Below are positions 1 through 7,362 of a stretch of DNA of 64,000 nt, piece after piece; the stretch's first letter is position 1, and each line of letters begins with the position of its first letter. The translations under genes and the position numbers were made by a program. Where the stretch lies: assembly GCF_900119075.1 (NCBI RefSeq), contig NZ_FPIP01000009.1:1-64000 (forward strand). The letters run 5' to 3'. Source of the DNA: Ruminococcus flavefaciens (GTDB lineage: Bacteria; Bacillota; Clostridia; Oscillospirales; Ruminococcaceae). The notes beneath the pieces were generated by a model. The model did not search any database, was not told the DNA's origin, and was given only the letters and a program-made list of their open reading frames with translations.

Positions 1-1
1 G

Positions 2-463
2 ATCAGATTCAAGAAGTTTTCAGTAAAACGCGAACTTCAGATGCTTCTTGTATACATATGCCTTGTAGTTATTGCAAGATTTGTATACTTCCCGTTACAT
101 TTTGTTGACGGGGAAATAGGTACTCTAACGATTGGATTTTCAACTACATTGTCTGACATGATAAGTTTAATCCCGTTCTTTTTTCTCTTTGACAGATATG
201 ATGGATGGCTTATCAATATTATAGGGAACATAGTAATGTTTATACCTGTAGGAATAGTATGGCCTATCTGTTTTAGAAAGCTTGATAATATCAAAAAAAC
301 TGTGTTTGCCGGTATTTGTTTTATTATCTTTATTGAGCTTTCCCAGTTGTTATGTACAGAAAGACATACAGATATTGATGACGTGATATTAAATACAAGC
401 GGTGTTTTGATCGGAGCGTGGATTATATTTGCTATACGAAAAAGTCGTAATGATGTGTCTTAG
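2..463 (+). CDS. VanZ-like membrane protein, 5'-partial
   Basis: The reading frame is open from the first bases of the window, so the true start lies upstream; an internal ATG at 41 is probably not the start. The visible 150 or so residues have hydrophobic segments, a NIVMFIPVGI segment followed by ELSQL and a DIDDVILNTSGVLIG stretch, which is the pattern of the VanZ-like family of small membrane proteins (first described with teicoplanin resistance; most members have no known role). The gene stops at 463 and is followed at once, on the other strand, by the broken end of a redox operon, so its 3' side lies near a rearrangement junction. Confidence 0.75.
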   Translation: MRFKKFSVKRELQMLLVYICLVVIARFVYFPLHFVDGEIGTLTIGFSTTLSDMISLIPFFFLFDRYDGWLINIIGNIVMFIPVGIVWPICFRKLDNIKKTVFAGICFIIFIELSQLLCTERHTDIDDVILNTSGVLIGAWIIFAIRKSRNDVS

Positions 464-484
464 TGTAAAATATCTGAATGAGTG

Positions 485-559
485 ATAGCCGTGAGAAAAA
501 GCCATACAGCCCATTCCAACAGCAGAAACTTCAATATCACGCAGTATTCTTGTCTTCAT
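485..559 (-). pseudogene. N-terminal fragment of an aldo/keto reductase gene
   Basis: Reading on the minus strand from an ATG at 559, with a GAGG ribosome-binding site just upstream, gives about 25 residues starting MKTRILRDIEVSAVG and continuing GMGCMAFSHGY. This is the usual start of an aldo/keto reductase (first strand, then the GxGCM...GYG stretch). After this the frame runs into sequence unrelated to the family and into the antisense of the VanZ-like gene. It begins 10 bases after the TetR stop codon, so it was probably the last gene of the TetR-containing operon before a deletion or insertion removed the rest. Confidence 0.6.
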
Positions 560-568
560 ACGCTCGCC

Positions 569-1144
569 TCATTTGAAAAATCCCTTGACGCCGCCAAGCA
601 CGAGCTTGTTCGTCAGTTCTATGATCTCCTCGACCGACTGCTGTTTGCCTTCTTCTACCCACTGCCTGTAAATACCGAGAACCGAGTTGTTGACAAAGTT
701 CAGCAGCATACTTTGCTGATATTCGGGCAAAGCACCGTATTTCTTTGAACTGCTCCAGCCTGCGTGATTGACCTCTTTTATCATACCGCTGCGGATATAG
801 TGATAGGACTCGCTGCCTGCGCAGGTGATCTTCTCATAGGCAAATCCTTTTTCCTCTGAAAACAGGAAAAACTCACGGTTCACCTTGTCAAGCTCATCAG
901 GCAGCCTGAAATTCTTGATACGCTCGATGTACTCCGCAGCATACTCCGACTGCAGTTCTGCAAGCAGATCATCAAGCGTGGGATAGTAAACGTAAAAGGT
1001 CTTTTTGTTTATCATCGCACGGCTGCAAAGTTCTGTTACCCTGATCTTGCCGTAGTCCATTTCACATATCATCTGCTCAAACACGCTTTTGATAGAGTCT
1101 ATTGTCCTGCGCACCCTTAAATCTTCGCTGCCTGTCAGTATCAT
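569..1144 (-). CDS. TetR/AcrR-family transcriptional regulator
   Basis: A 191-residue protein with a TetR-type helix-turn-helix at about residues 36-56 (VTELCSRAMINKKTFYVYYP), the usual place and length for this family; the C-terminal ligand/dimer domain is not assignable by eye. It lies 15 bases downstream of the aldo/keto reductase gene and on the same strand, so it is likely co-transcribed with that gene and the flavodoxin before it. A role in sensing an electrophile or quinone and repressing its own operon is inference from this context. A 14-bp palindrome at 2628-2641 near the operon promoter is a candidate binding site. Confidence 0.88.
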   Translation of the reverse strand: MILTGSEDLRVRRTIDSIKSVFEQMICEMDYGKIRVTELCSRAMINKKTFYVYYPTLDDLLAELQSEYAAEYIERIKNFRLPDELDKVNREFFLFSEEKGFAYEKITCAGSESYHYIRSGMIKEVNHAGWSSSKKYGALPEYQQSMLLNFVNNSVLGIYRQWVEEGKQQSVEEIIELTNKLVLGGVKGFFK

Positions 1145-1159
1145 AGTAGTCCTCCCGTT

Positions 1160-2011
1160 TTAGTCAGCCGGATGCCATGCTCCGAGGTTTGCCTCCTGCT
1201 GTTCAAGCGTCATGTTGAAGAAACGCTTTCCGCAGTCAAGTGCTCTGATCTCAGCCATTTCATCGGCGGTCAGCTCAAAGTCAAAAATATCGAAGTTCTC
1301 TTTCATATGCTGAGGATTTGTTGTTCTGGGGAATACGATAGTACCCTCCTGGATATGCCAGCGTAAGATTATCTGCACATTGGTCTTGCCATATTTCCGA
1401 GCCAGTTTCGTGAATACAGCCTCACCGATAAGCCCCTTGTCACCGTGACCGATGGGATACCAGCTTTCGATGACGGTACCGTACTTTGCGATACGCTTTT
1501 TCAATGCGTTCTGCTGATAGTAAGGGTGGCACTCCACCTGCAATACAGAGGGCTTTATCGTGGCAGCTTCGCACAGCTCCTCAAGACGCTCGCTCTCAAA
1601 GTTGCTGATACCAATAGACTTTACCTTGTCTGCCTTAACAGCCTTCTCCATGTCCTTCCAGGCACCGAGATAATCGCCGAACTGCTGATGCAGCAGGAGA
1701 AGGTCGATATAGTCGGTACCGAGCCTGTCAAGCATCTTGTCGATAGCTGCAGCGGTCTTGCCCGCGCCGTATTCGTGCGGCCAGAGCTTTGTGGTGATCC
1801 ACACTTCTTCACGGGGAACGCCGCTGTTCCTGACTGCCTTGCCGACGCTGCGCTCGTTCTGATAAGCGTGAGCCGTGTCGATGTGGCGGACGCCAATTTT
1901 CAGCGCGTCAAGTACCGCATTATAAGTAGCTTCTCCCTCCGGAATCTGATAAACGCCAAGTCCGAACTGCGGGATTTTCGTACCGTCATTCAAGATAATG
2001 TAAGCCTGCAT
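1160..2011 (-). CDS. Aldo/keto reductase
   Basis: A 283-residue single-domain (beta/alpha)8 NAD(P)H-dependent oxidoreductase of the aldo/keto reductase superfamily, close to the normal 275-285 residues of the prokaryotic AKR5-like group. The catalytic tetrad is visible: Asp45 and Tyr50 in HIDTAHAYQNE, Lys75 in TTKLW, His108 in LLLLHQQ. It should reduce small aldehydes or ketones in the cytoplasm; the substrate cannot be read from sequence. It starts 12 bases after the flavodoxin gene and precedes the TetR gene on the same strand, so flavodoxin, reductase and regulator look like one transcription unit. Confidence 0.9.
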   Translation of the reverse strand: MQAYIILNDGTKIPQFGLGVYQIPEGEATYNAVLDALKIGVRHIDTAHAYQNERSVGKAVRNSGVPREEVWITTKLWPHEYGAGKTAAAIDKMLDRLGTDYIDLLLLHQQFGDYLGAWKDMEKAVKADKVKSIGISNFESERLEELCEAATIKPSVLQVECHPYYQQNALKKRIAKYGTVIESWYPIGHGDKGLIGEAVFTKLARKYGKTNVQIILRWHIQEGTIVFPRTTNPQHMKENFDIFDFELTADEMAEIRALDCGKRFFNMTLEQQEANLGAWHPAD

Positions 2012-2023
2012 AATTATACCTTC

Positions 2024-2530
2024 TCAGATAAGTTTGTTGTTTTTAAGCCACTTTTCAATAGTGGACTTTGCGCCTTTTACGCCACTGCCCGTGAGAGAAA
2101 GTCCCTCGCCGACATTTGCATATTTCTTTATGTCCGAAACGCTTTTGCCAAGTCCGCTGCCCTCGTTGGTGCAGAGCGGGTAGACCGTCTTGCCGTTCAG
2201 ATCAGCGTTATCGAGGAACGTGAACACCGCCATCGGCATCGTTCCCCAGTAGTTGGGATAAGCGAGAATGATCGTGTCATAGCCGGAAACATCGGGCATC
2301 TCTTTCAGCTCGGGGCGAGCTTTTTCTCTCAGATGAGCCTTTGCTTCTTCGATACAAGTCATATAGTCAGCGGAGTAAGGCTGCACCATTTCGAGCTTGA
2401 AGCTGTCATAGCCTGTCAGTTCGGTGATGTGCTGTACTGCGATCTCAGTGTTGCCAACCTCCACATACTTCATCGAACCTCCGAAATAGTTTTCATCTGC
2501 TCTTGAAAAATAAATAACGATAGCGTTCAT
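2024..2530 (-). CDS. Flavodoxin family protein
   Basis: A 168-residue protein with the flavodoxin fold: N-terminal strand VIYFSRADENYFGG (a diverged FMN phosphate-binding loop), the DTIILAYPNYWGTMPMAVFTFL segment that packs against the isoalloxazine ring, and TNEGSGLGKS near the end. The start has a strong AAAGGAGG site 6 bases upstream. It is the first gene of the flavodoxin / aldo-keto reductase / TetR unit and has a recognisable promoter at 2579-2607. Such short flavodoxin-like proteins are common in Clostridia beside reductases and are thought to act as electron carriers or quinone reductases; the exact role here is inferred. Confidence 0.85.
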   Translation of the reverse strand: MNAIVIYFSRADENYFGGSMKYVEVGNTEIAVQHITELTGYDSFKLEMVQPYSADYMTCIEEAKAHLREKARPELKEMPDVSGYDTIILAYPNYWGTMPMAVFTFLDNADLNGKTVYPLCTNEGSGLGKSVSDIKKYANVGEGLSLTGSGVKGAKSTIEKWLKNNKLI

Positions 2531-2578
2531 ATTAGTTCCTCCTTTGCGATTTAGGTAACTCCTGTTCCTTATGTGCTT

Positions 2579-2607
2579 ATTGTAGCATATTTATTCTGAT
2601 AATTCAA
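2579..2607 (-). promoter_or_regulatory. Predicted sigma-A promoter of the flavodoxin/AKR/TetR unit
   Basis: On the minus strand TTGAAT (2607-2602) and TACAAT (2584-2579) are separated by 17 bases. Transcription would begin about 40 bases before the flavodoxin start codon. Confidence 0.55.
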
Positions 2608-2627
2608 CGGGCAGTTTCATTTAAACG

Positions 2628-2641
2628 GTTACATATGTAAC
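2628..2641. promoter_or_regulatory. Candidate operator palindrome
   Basis: GTTACATATGTAAC is a perfect 14-bp palindrome 20 bases upstream of the -35 of the flavodoxin operon. It is a plausible site for the TetR protein encoded at the end of that operon; this link is inference. Confidence 0.4.
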
Positions 2642-2695
2642 GGTAGCGTGAAAAGGTTACTTATCTATTTGAGAAATTAAAGCATGCTGTTTTCT

Positions 2696-2740
2696 GATAT
2701 TCACGTCAATGTGTTTATCTGAATATAACAATAAGAGTAA
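2696..2740 (+). pseudogene. Short remnant of a serine-recombinase 3' end
   Basis: About 45 bases match the end of the recombinase tail at 23973-24015 almost base for base, including DIHVNVF-I, the stop codon and the following AATA...CAATAAG. Only the last eight or so codons survive. The remnant sits between the two halves of the flavodoxin cluster and suggests a past element insertion and loss. Confidence 0.55.
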
Positions 2741-2761
2741 GGCAGCCATTACGGCTGCCTT
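2739..2761. terminator. Stem-loop terminator after the CMD-cupin gene
   Basis: AAGGCAGCC and GGCTGCCTT pair around ATTAC. It lies 10 bases past the minus-strand CMD-cupin gene; the U-tract is poor in that direction. Confidence 0.5.
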
Positions 2762-2770
2762 TAAATTATT

Positions 2771-3526
2771 CTATTTCAGTTTATTGTAATCCTTATCGGA
2801 TACAGCTTCGCACCATTCCGTACTGCAATCCTCGCCCTGAATCTCAACCGCAAGATGTGCAAACCAACTGTCCTTAGCCGCACCATGCCAGTGCTTGACC
2901 TCGGCAGGGATATTCACAATATCGCCCGGATTTAATTCTCTCGCTTCCTTGCCATACTCTTGATACCAGCCACGACCGCCGACACAGATCAGCATCTGAC
3001 CGCCGCCGCTTTTTGCGTGGTGGATATGCCAATTATTGCGGCAGGCAGGCTCAAAGGTCACGTTGTAGATCGGTATTTGTTCCGTGGAAACAGGCGCAAG
3101 ATAGCTTTGTCCCACAAAGTAATCGCCATAGGGATTCGGCTCGCCTATGGGGAACATGATCTCGTTCTGGAACTTGTCCTTATCGGAAACGACAGGAGCG
3201 TTATCCGCATAGACTTCCTTTGCAATATTGAACACCGCCCATGCGTGCGGCCAGCCAGCATAAAAAGCAGTGTGAGTAATGACTGCTGCCATTTCTCTCT
3301 GCGATACGCCGTGATTCTTAGCGTTCTGGATATGATAGCGGATAGAATTATCCGTCACGCCCTGAGACATGAGGGCTACCACTGTGATAATAGTCCGCGT
3401 CTTCAGGTCAATATCGGTATTGTTCCAATTCTCACCAAACAGTATATCATCGTTGAAATGTGCAAAGTCGGGAGTGAACTCACCGAGAGTCTCTCTTCCT
3501 GCTGTCTGCACTATCTTTTCAGTCAT
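2771..3526 (-). CDS. Carboxymuconolactone decarboxylase-like / cupin fusion protein
   Basis: A 251-residue two-domain protein. Residues 1-120 resemble the carboxymuconolactone decarboxylase (AhpD-like) alpha-helical fold (TRTIITVVALMSQGV and the HTAFYAGWPHAWAVFN helix); no CxxC pair is seen, so a peroxidase-type role is unlikely. Residues 150-250 form a cupin barrel with metal-ligand-like histidines in NNWHIHHA, a GDIVNIPAEVKHWHGA turn and a final HLAVE strand. CMD-cupin fusions are common in Clostridia near flavodoxins and aldo/keto reductases. It starts 8 bases after the ABM gene, so the two are co-transcribed. Substrate unknown. Confidence 0.85.
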   Translation of the reverse strand: MTEKIVQTAGRETLGEFTPDFAHFNDDILFGENWNNTDIDLKTRTIITVVALMSQGVTDNSIRYHIQNAKNHGVSQREMAAVITHTAFYAGWPHAWAVFNIAKEVYADNAPVVSDKDKFQNEIMFPIGEPNPYGDYFVGQSYLAPVSTEQIPIYNVTFEPACRNNWHIHHAKSGGGQMLICVGGRGWYQEYGKEARELNPGDIVNIPAEVKHWHGAAKDSWFAHLAVEIQGEDCSTEWCEAVSDKDYNKLK

Positions 3527-3534
3527 TGTGACAC

Positions 3535-3867
3535 CTACTTCCTTATGAATTCCTCGTCCTTGTCAGGTATGCCGCCCTCATCACTGACATATCGCTCCAC
3601 CGTCATGTGAAGATCGTATTTGTCCCGAAGCTCTGTTATCTTCTGCATCATGGGCGATGCGTGGTGACGGTCGATAGCCGCCTGATCTGTCCATTCATCT
3701 ATCAGCAGAACAGTTTCCGGATCATCAAATGAAAGATAATATTCATACCGCAGATTGCCGTTCTCATTTCTGATCACATCAACTGTTCCGCTTGAAGTCA
3801 TCTCCTCTGCAAAGGCTCTCGCAGAGCCGCTTTTGCCAGTGTATCTGAGATTCACGATAATACTCAT
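3535..3867 (-). CDS. Antibiotic biosynthesis monooxygenase (ABM) domain protein
   Basis: A 110-residue small ferredoxin-like alpha+beta barrel protein of the ABM family (YgiN-like): N-terminal strand MSIIVNLRYTG, a VLLIDEWTDQAAIDRHHASP segment, and a short C-terminal strand. Family members form dimers and oxidise quinols or degrade haem-like substrates without a metal. The start has AAAGGAG 7 bases upstream. It lies 15 bases downstream of the flavodoxin gene in the minus-strand cluster, which fits a quinone or redox-stress role (inference). Confidence 0.85.
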   Translation of the reverse strand: MSIIVNLRYTGKSGSARAFAEEMTSSGTVDVIRNENGNLRYEYYLSFDDPETVLLIDEWTDQAAIDRHHASPMMQKITELRDKYDLHMTVERYVSDEGGIPDKDEEFIRK

Positions 3868-3882
3868 TGTATGCTCCTTTTA

Positions 3883-4365
3883 TCAGATGCCAAGCGACTT
3901 AATCCATTCTTTCAGTTCGCTTACAGAAGCATTTGCACTGAAACGCTTGCCGTCCTTGATAACAGCACTATCGGACACGCTGGGGCGAAGTTCCTTTGCT
4001 GAGTTACCCATTCCGCTTCCGCCGGATGTTGCAAATAGAATGATAGTCTTTCCCGAAAAATCATAGGCTTCGAGGAATGTATTGATAATAGTAGGTGCTA
4101 CATACCACCATATCGGGAAACCTACGAAGATCGTATCATAGTCAGCGATATTTGCATCTGTATCAGCGATAGAAGGACGGAAGGACTTGTCTTTCATCTC
4201 GACAGAGCTTCTGCTGTTCTTGTTCTGCCAGTTGAGGTCTGCGTTTGTATATGGTTCTTCAGGGCGTATCTCATAAATGTCTGCCCCTGCTGCTTCTGCG
4301 AGATTTTTTGCCAGTTTAGCGGTAACGCCGCTTGCTGAGAAATATGCTACTAATTTTTTACTCAT
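3883..4365 (-). CDS. Flavodoxin
   Basis: A 160-residue flavodoxin. The start at 4365 has ACGGAGG 8 bases upstream; a longer frame to 4416 would overlap the preceding gene and lacks such a site. N-terminal LVAYFSASGVTAKLAKNLA is the FMN phosphate loop, followed by YDTIFVGFPIWWYVAPTII, the typical WW-containing flavin-binding loop, and FATSGGSGMGNS. It is a close relative of the flavodoxin domain of the exported fusion protein upstream, sharing IWW, FLEAYDFSGKT and RFSANAS-like segments, so the pair probably arose by duplication. Confidence 0.92.
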   Translation of the reverse strand: MSKKLVAYFSASGVTAKLAKNLAEAAGADIYEIRPEEPYTNADLNWQNKNSRSSVEMKDKSFRPSIADTDANIADYDTIFVGFPIWWYVAPTIINTFLEAYDFSGKTIILFATSGGSGMGNSAKELRPSVSDSAVIKDGKRFSANASVSELKEWIKSLGI

Positions 4366-4384
4366 AGTGATTACCTCCGTTTTT

Positions 4385-5521
4385 TTAATTTGAGAGCGTG
4401 ACGGTAATATCGCCATCGCCCAATATTGCCTTCAGTTCTTTCTGTGTGATATTATTGATGTGACCAAGCTTTGTGAAATCCCATGTATTCTCGGCGTAAT
4501 ATATTGTGATCTTGTTGCCCTGATACAGAATAATGTCACCCGGTACTGTTGTGATCTTTTCATCATTTTTCGGTAAACTTTGAGGAAGATTGCCGACCTT
4601 TTCAAAATTGCCGTAATCGCTCATATCTACGGTAATATTGCCTTGCTTCAAAAGTTCTGTCAAAGCCTGAGCCGAGCTGTTATCTTCAAGAGTTGCTGTA
4701 AGCTCCGTACCATTTACTGATATTTTCAGCTTATTGTCAGACTTTTCTTCGTTCAGAGGAAGTGTGTCATACCACGCTTTTACATCTTCTTTTGTAGCAC
4801 CCGAAGAGAAACGCCTGCCTTCAAGCTGATTGCCTATTGGCACAAGTGCCTTGATATTTTTCTCACTTGTGGCAATTCCACTGCTTGCAGATGTACAGAA
4901 CGGAATAACGGTCTTATCCGAGAAATCATAACTTTCAAGGAATGTATCAATAATGCGAGGCTCCTGTCCCCACCAAATTGGATAACCGAGGAAGATAGTA
5001 TCATAGCTGTCGATAGAAGCTATCGGGTTTGCTATCTCAGGACGAACCGACTTGTCGTTCTGTTCTTTGTTGGCGCGGCAGTTATCGTCCTGATATTTTA
5101 TGTCCGCATCGCTGTAAGGCACAGCCGCCTCGATAACATAGCTGTCTGCATTTGTAATGTCTATCAGGTATTCAGCGATTTTCTCAGTGTTTCCGGTACG
5201 CGAGAAGTAGATAACAAGTGTATCATTGTCATAAGCGGTATTCGGATTTTTCAAAACTTCACGCCTCATCAGGCAGAGGTCATATACGTCCCAGCGGTCA
5301 TCACCGTTCAAATCATAAGGCTTTCCTGTCAGATCTTCTTCCACAGGCTTAGCAAGAATGAAGCCCTGCAAATTTCGTACATCCTGAATCGTATATGTTG
5401 TTTTTTCTGTCGATGCTGAAACAGCATCTGCATCTGCTGATGTTTTTATCGTACCGCTTGTTGTCATCATAGCTGATACAGCGATAACTGTTGATGCAAG
5501 TATAGAAATCAGCTTATTCAT
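4385..5521 (-). CDS. Exported dockerin-flavodoxin-cyclophilin-like fusion protein
   Basis: A 378-residue protein. The start at 5521 overlaps the previous stop codon (ATGA) and has GGAGG upstream. Residues 1-30 are a signal peptide; 45-92 look like a type I dockerin (VRNLQGFILAKP, then YDLNGDDRWDVYDLCLMRREVL, two calcium-loop-like segments); 100-255 are a flavodoxin (LVIYFSRTGNTEKIAEYL, FLGYPIWWGQEPRIIDTFLESYDF, CTSASSGI); 265-378 resemble a cyclophilin-like fold domain found with bacterial flavodoxins (LTATLEDNSSAQALTELL, PGDIILYQGNKITIYY). An FMN protein carried outside the membrane and perhaps docked on a cohesin is unusual. The dockerin call is weaker than the flavodoxin call because the first calcium loop is diverged. 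Confidence 0.85.
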   Translation of the reverse strand: MNKLISILASTVIAVSAMMTTSGTIKTSADADAVSASTEKTTYTIQDVRNLQGFILAKPVEEDLTGKPYDLNGDDRWDVYDLCLMRREVLKNPNTAYDNDTLVIYFSRTGNTEKIAEYLIDITNADSYVIEAAVPYSDADIKYQDDNCRANKEQNDKSVRPEIANPIASIDSYDTIFLGYPIWWGQEPRIIDTFLESYDFSDKTVIPFCTSASSGIATSEKNIKALVPIGNQLEGRRFSSGATKEDVKAWYDTLPLNEEKSDNKLKISVNGTELTATLEDNSSAQALTELLKQGNITVDMSDYGNFEKVGNLPQSLPKNDEKITTVPGDIILYQGNKITIYYAENTWDFTKLGHINNITQKELKAILGDGDITVTLSN

Positions 5522-5763
5522 AAAGCACCTCCGTGTTCTATGTTCCATATGAGGTTATCGAGCTTATCAAGCACAGCCTGTTCCTTGTGTATCGTATCGA
5601 GCAGAGCTTTTCGTGTTTTACGCAGGATACGAACCTTTTCGGCACAGCAACAGTTGTTCTCACAGCGTTTGAGGAATGACTCAACCTCTTCATCTGTCAT
5701 ACCTGAGCTTTTCAGTAAGTCTGCAAGCTCCTTATTGGTTATTTCGGGTATTGTCACCTTCAT
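5518..5763 (-). CDS. Small cysteine-containing protein of unknown function
   Basis: An 81-residue charged, mostly helical protein with a central NNCCCA cluster and leucine-spaced helices (LADLLKSSGMTDEEVESFLKRC). It starts after GGAGGTGATCG and its TGA overlaps the ATG of the exported flavodoxin fusion, so translation of the two is coupled. The family was not recognised. First gene after the LysR gene and its putative promoter; a regulatory or redox-sensing role would fit the cysteine cluster, but this is a guess. Confidence 0.75.
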   Translation of the reverse strand: MKVTIPEITNKELADLLKSSGMTDEEVESFLKRCENNCCCAEKVRILRKTRKALLDTIHKEQAVLDKLDNLIWNIEHGGAL

Positions 5764-5788
5764 TCGATCACCTCCGCAAAAAACAAAA

Positions 5789-5842
5789 GAGTACAGGTTT
5801 ATGTCCTGTACTCAGTATAACATATATTTCTCAATATGTAAA
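5789..5842 (-). promoter_or_regulatory. Promoter with palindrome over the start of transcription
   Basis: On the minus strand TTTACA (5842-5837) and TATACT (5819-5814) are 17 bases apart. The next bases form a perfect palindrome GAGTACAGG / CCTGTACTC (5813-5789) followed by TTTTGTTTTTT, so it can act as an operator at +1, or as a terminator for the upstream LysR gene. Confidence 0.6.
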
Positions 5843-5853
5843 ATGCTTATATT

Positions 5854-6741
5854 TCATACTTTGGTATGCTTGGAATGTATACTTTTGATGTATTCAAGGA
5901 ATTTGCCTGCCGCACCTGCATATGGGCTCAGTTTCTTCCAAGCAAGTACCGATGTCATGAAAAGTTCTGGTTTCAGCGGACGGAATGCAAAACGTGCAGG
6001 ATCAAACATATCCACTGCTCCCTCAACTGCCAGAACACAGGCAATGCCACGTTCTGCAAGCGGTGCTACATTGTCGATCAGATTAAAGGTTGCTACAATA
6101 TCAAGCTCAGAAACCGGATATTTAAGCCATTCTTCTATCTCTCCGCGCAGAGCATTACGGCTCGTCACCACAAGAGGAAGTTCTCTGAGTTGTTGCCGTG
6201 TGATAGCCTTCTCGGTCGAAAGTCGATGATTCGCAGGAAGAAGAACGCCCCATACTTCCTTAGTCGGAAGACGCAAATAATCGAACTTCTCTATATCTAT
6301 CGGCTCCAACAGGAACCCGAAGTCAAGCAGACCGTGTTCAAGCCTTTCCTTAATAAGGTCGGCTGTTCCTGTAATTATCTCAAAACTCACAAGCGGATAG
6401 CGTTCACGGAAATGCTCTATCAGTTCAGGAAGAACGCTTGCTGCCTTTAGTCCGCCGCTGCCTACGGAGATAACTCCGCTGATTTCCTCCTGTTCACGGA
6501 ACTCACTGTCTATCTTGTTCATCAGCGACACAACTTCCTCTGCACGTCTGCGGAGCATAACGCCCGAATCGGTCAGCGTGAGTCGCTTGCCTCTGATGAA
6601 TAACGTTGTGTGAAGCTCGTCCTCAAGCTCCTTCATCTGACGGCTGAGTGTTGGTTGTGTCACATGAAGTACCTCGGCGGCTCTTGATATGTTCTCCTCA
6701 CGGACTACCGTCAGGAAATATTCCAGTAATCGCAGTTCCAT
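5854..6741 (-). CDS. LysR-family transcriptional regulator
   Basis: A 295-residue LysR-type regulator of normal length. Residues 1-60 form the winged helix-turn-helix (LEYFLTVVREENISRAAEVL then QPTLSRQMKELEDELHTTLF); residues 90-290 are the periplasmic-binding-like effector domain. It is on the same strand as, and directly upstream of, the flavodoxin/ABM/CMD-cupin genes, a common arrangement for redox-stress clusters in Clostridia, and probably controls them. Its own promoter is at 6777-6805. Confidence 0.93.
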   Translation of the reverse strand: MELRLLEYFLTVVREENISRAAEVLHVTQPTLSRQMKELEDELHTTLFIRGKRLTLTDSGVMLRRRAEEVVSLMNKIDSEFREQEEISGVISVGSGGLKAASVLPELIEHFRERYPLVSFEIITGTADLIKERLEHGLLDFGFLLEPIDIEKFDYLRLPTKEVWGVLLPANHRLSTEKAITRQQLRELPLVVTSRNALRGEIEEWLKYPVSELDIVATFNLIDNVAPLAERGIACVLAVEGAVDMFDPARFAFRPLKPELFMTSVLAWKKLSPYAGAAGKFLEYIKSIHSKHTKV

Positions 6742-6776
6742 TGGTTCGCCCCCCCTTGTAAGCGGTATATAGGCTA

Positions 6777-6805
6777 ATTATACCATACAACAAGCAAAAG
6801 GTCAA
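6777..6805 (-). promoter_or_regulatory. Predicted promoter of the LysR gene
   Basis: Minus strand TTGACC (6805-6800), 17-base spacer, TATAAT (6782-6777), 36 bases before the start codon. Confidence 0.65.
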
Positions 6806-6948
6806 TCGAATCATCCTTCAATTGCTTATTAATATTGAATCCGCATCGAAAGGCTTTTCGCTGTAAGCAATTATGACCGCAGCAAGCAGAGGACTTTTTC
6901 TATATCGAGTTTATGGTGATATATAGCCATTTTTTTATTTGAATGTTA

Positions 6949-7122
6949 ATGCGCCCTATCTACAGTACAGGCTGCAATCAACGAAAAGAAGTAATTCACG
7001 ACTATCTCAAAATCGGCGATTTTACGCTGTTTCAGGGCGATGCAGAGATGTACTTCAAAGCTAAGTCCGAGAAGCGTGAATTCCATAATTGGCGTGACAT
7101 CCGTGTAAACGTTTATGTCTGA
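6949..7122 (+). pseudogene. C-terminal fragment of a large serine recombinase
   Basis: An open frame of 57 codons from ATG 6949 contains STGCNQRKEV, then GDFTLFQGDAEMYF and ends WRDIRVNVYV. It aligns along its length with the sequence that follows the recombinase stop codon at 23865 (SGCNQRK-stop-VIRKY...WRDIHVNVFI). The 5' part of the gene is missing. It is followed, like the other copy, by a GGCTCTCACAG hairpin. It could be expressed as a small protein, but no ribosome-binding site is obvious, so it is treated as a remnant. Confidence 0.6.
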
Positions 7123-7146
7123 GCCGATAGAATAGTTAATAATAAG

Positions 7147-7178
7147 GCTCTCACAGTTTCGGCTGTGAGAGCTTTTTT
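7147..7178 (+). terminator. Rho-independent terminator
   Basis: GCTCTCACAG and CTGTGAGAGC pair around TTTCGG and are followed by TTTTTT. It closes the recombinase-tail remnant. Confidence 0.8.
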
Positions 7179-7227
7179 GTGGGGTGAAATATGGGCGTTT
7201 TATGTAAAATGCGTTTTTACTTGACAC

Positions 7228-7256
7228 TTGACTTTTTCGCATCCATATAGTATAAT
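7228..7256 (+). promoter_or_regulatory. Promoter of the DUF4143 ATPase gene
   Basis: TTGACT, 17 bases, TATAAT. It lies about 105 bases before the start codon; the leader holds three direct repeats. Confidence 0.7.
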
Positions 7257-7262
7257 TATCAT

Positions 7263-7342
7263 AAACCTGCGTATAATTGAATTTAGAGTGTATCACAAAC
7301 CTGCGTATTCAGGAATTTACAAGCAAACTAAAACATGCGTAT
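7263..7342 (+). repeat. Three direct repeats with exact 34-bp spacing in the leader
   Basis: AAACCTGCGTAT (7263), AAACCTGCGTAT (7297) and AAACATGCGTAT (7331) begin exactly 34 bases apart; the similarity extends a few bases further (TT..GGAATTTA in the first two). They lie between the promoter and the start codon of the ATPase gene, where a protein bound to them would block transcription or, as RNA, translation. Confidence 0.7.
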
Positions 7343-7362
7343 TATGGAAATGAGGCGTTATC

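Noticed and set aside
1445..2506. A 353-codon open frame on the plus strand opposite the aldo/keto reductase and flavodoxin genes
   Set aside because: Antisense shadow: it has no ribosome-binding site or family resemblance, and both minus-strand genes have clear motifs.
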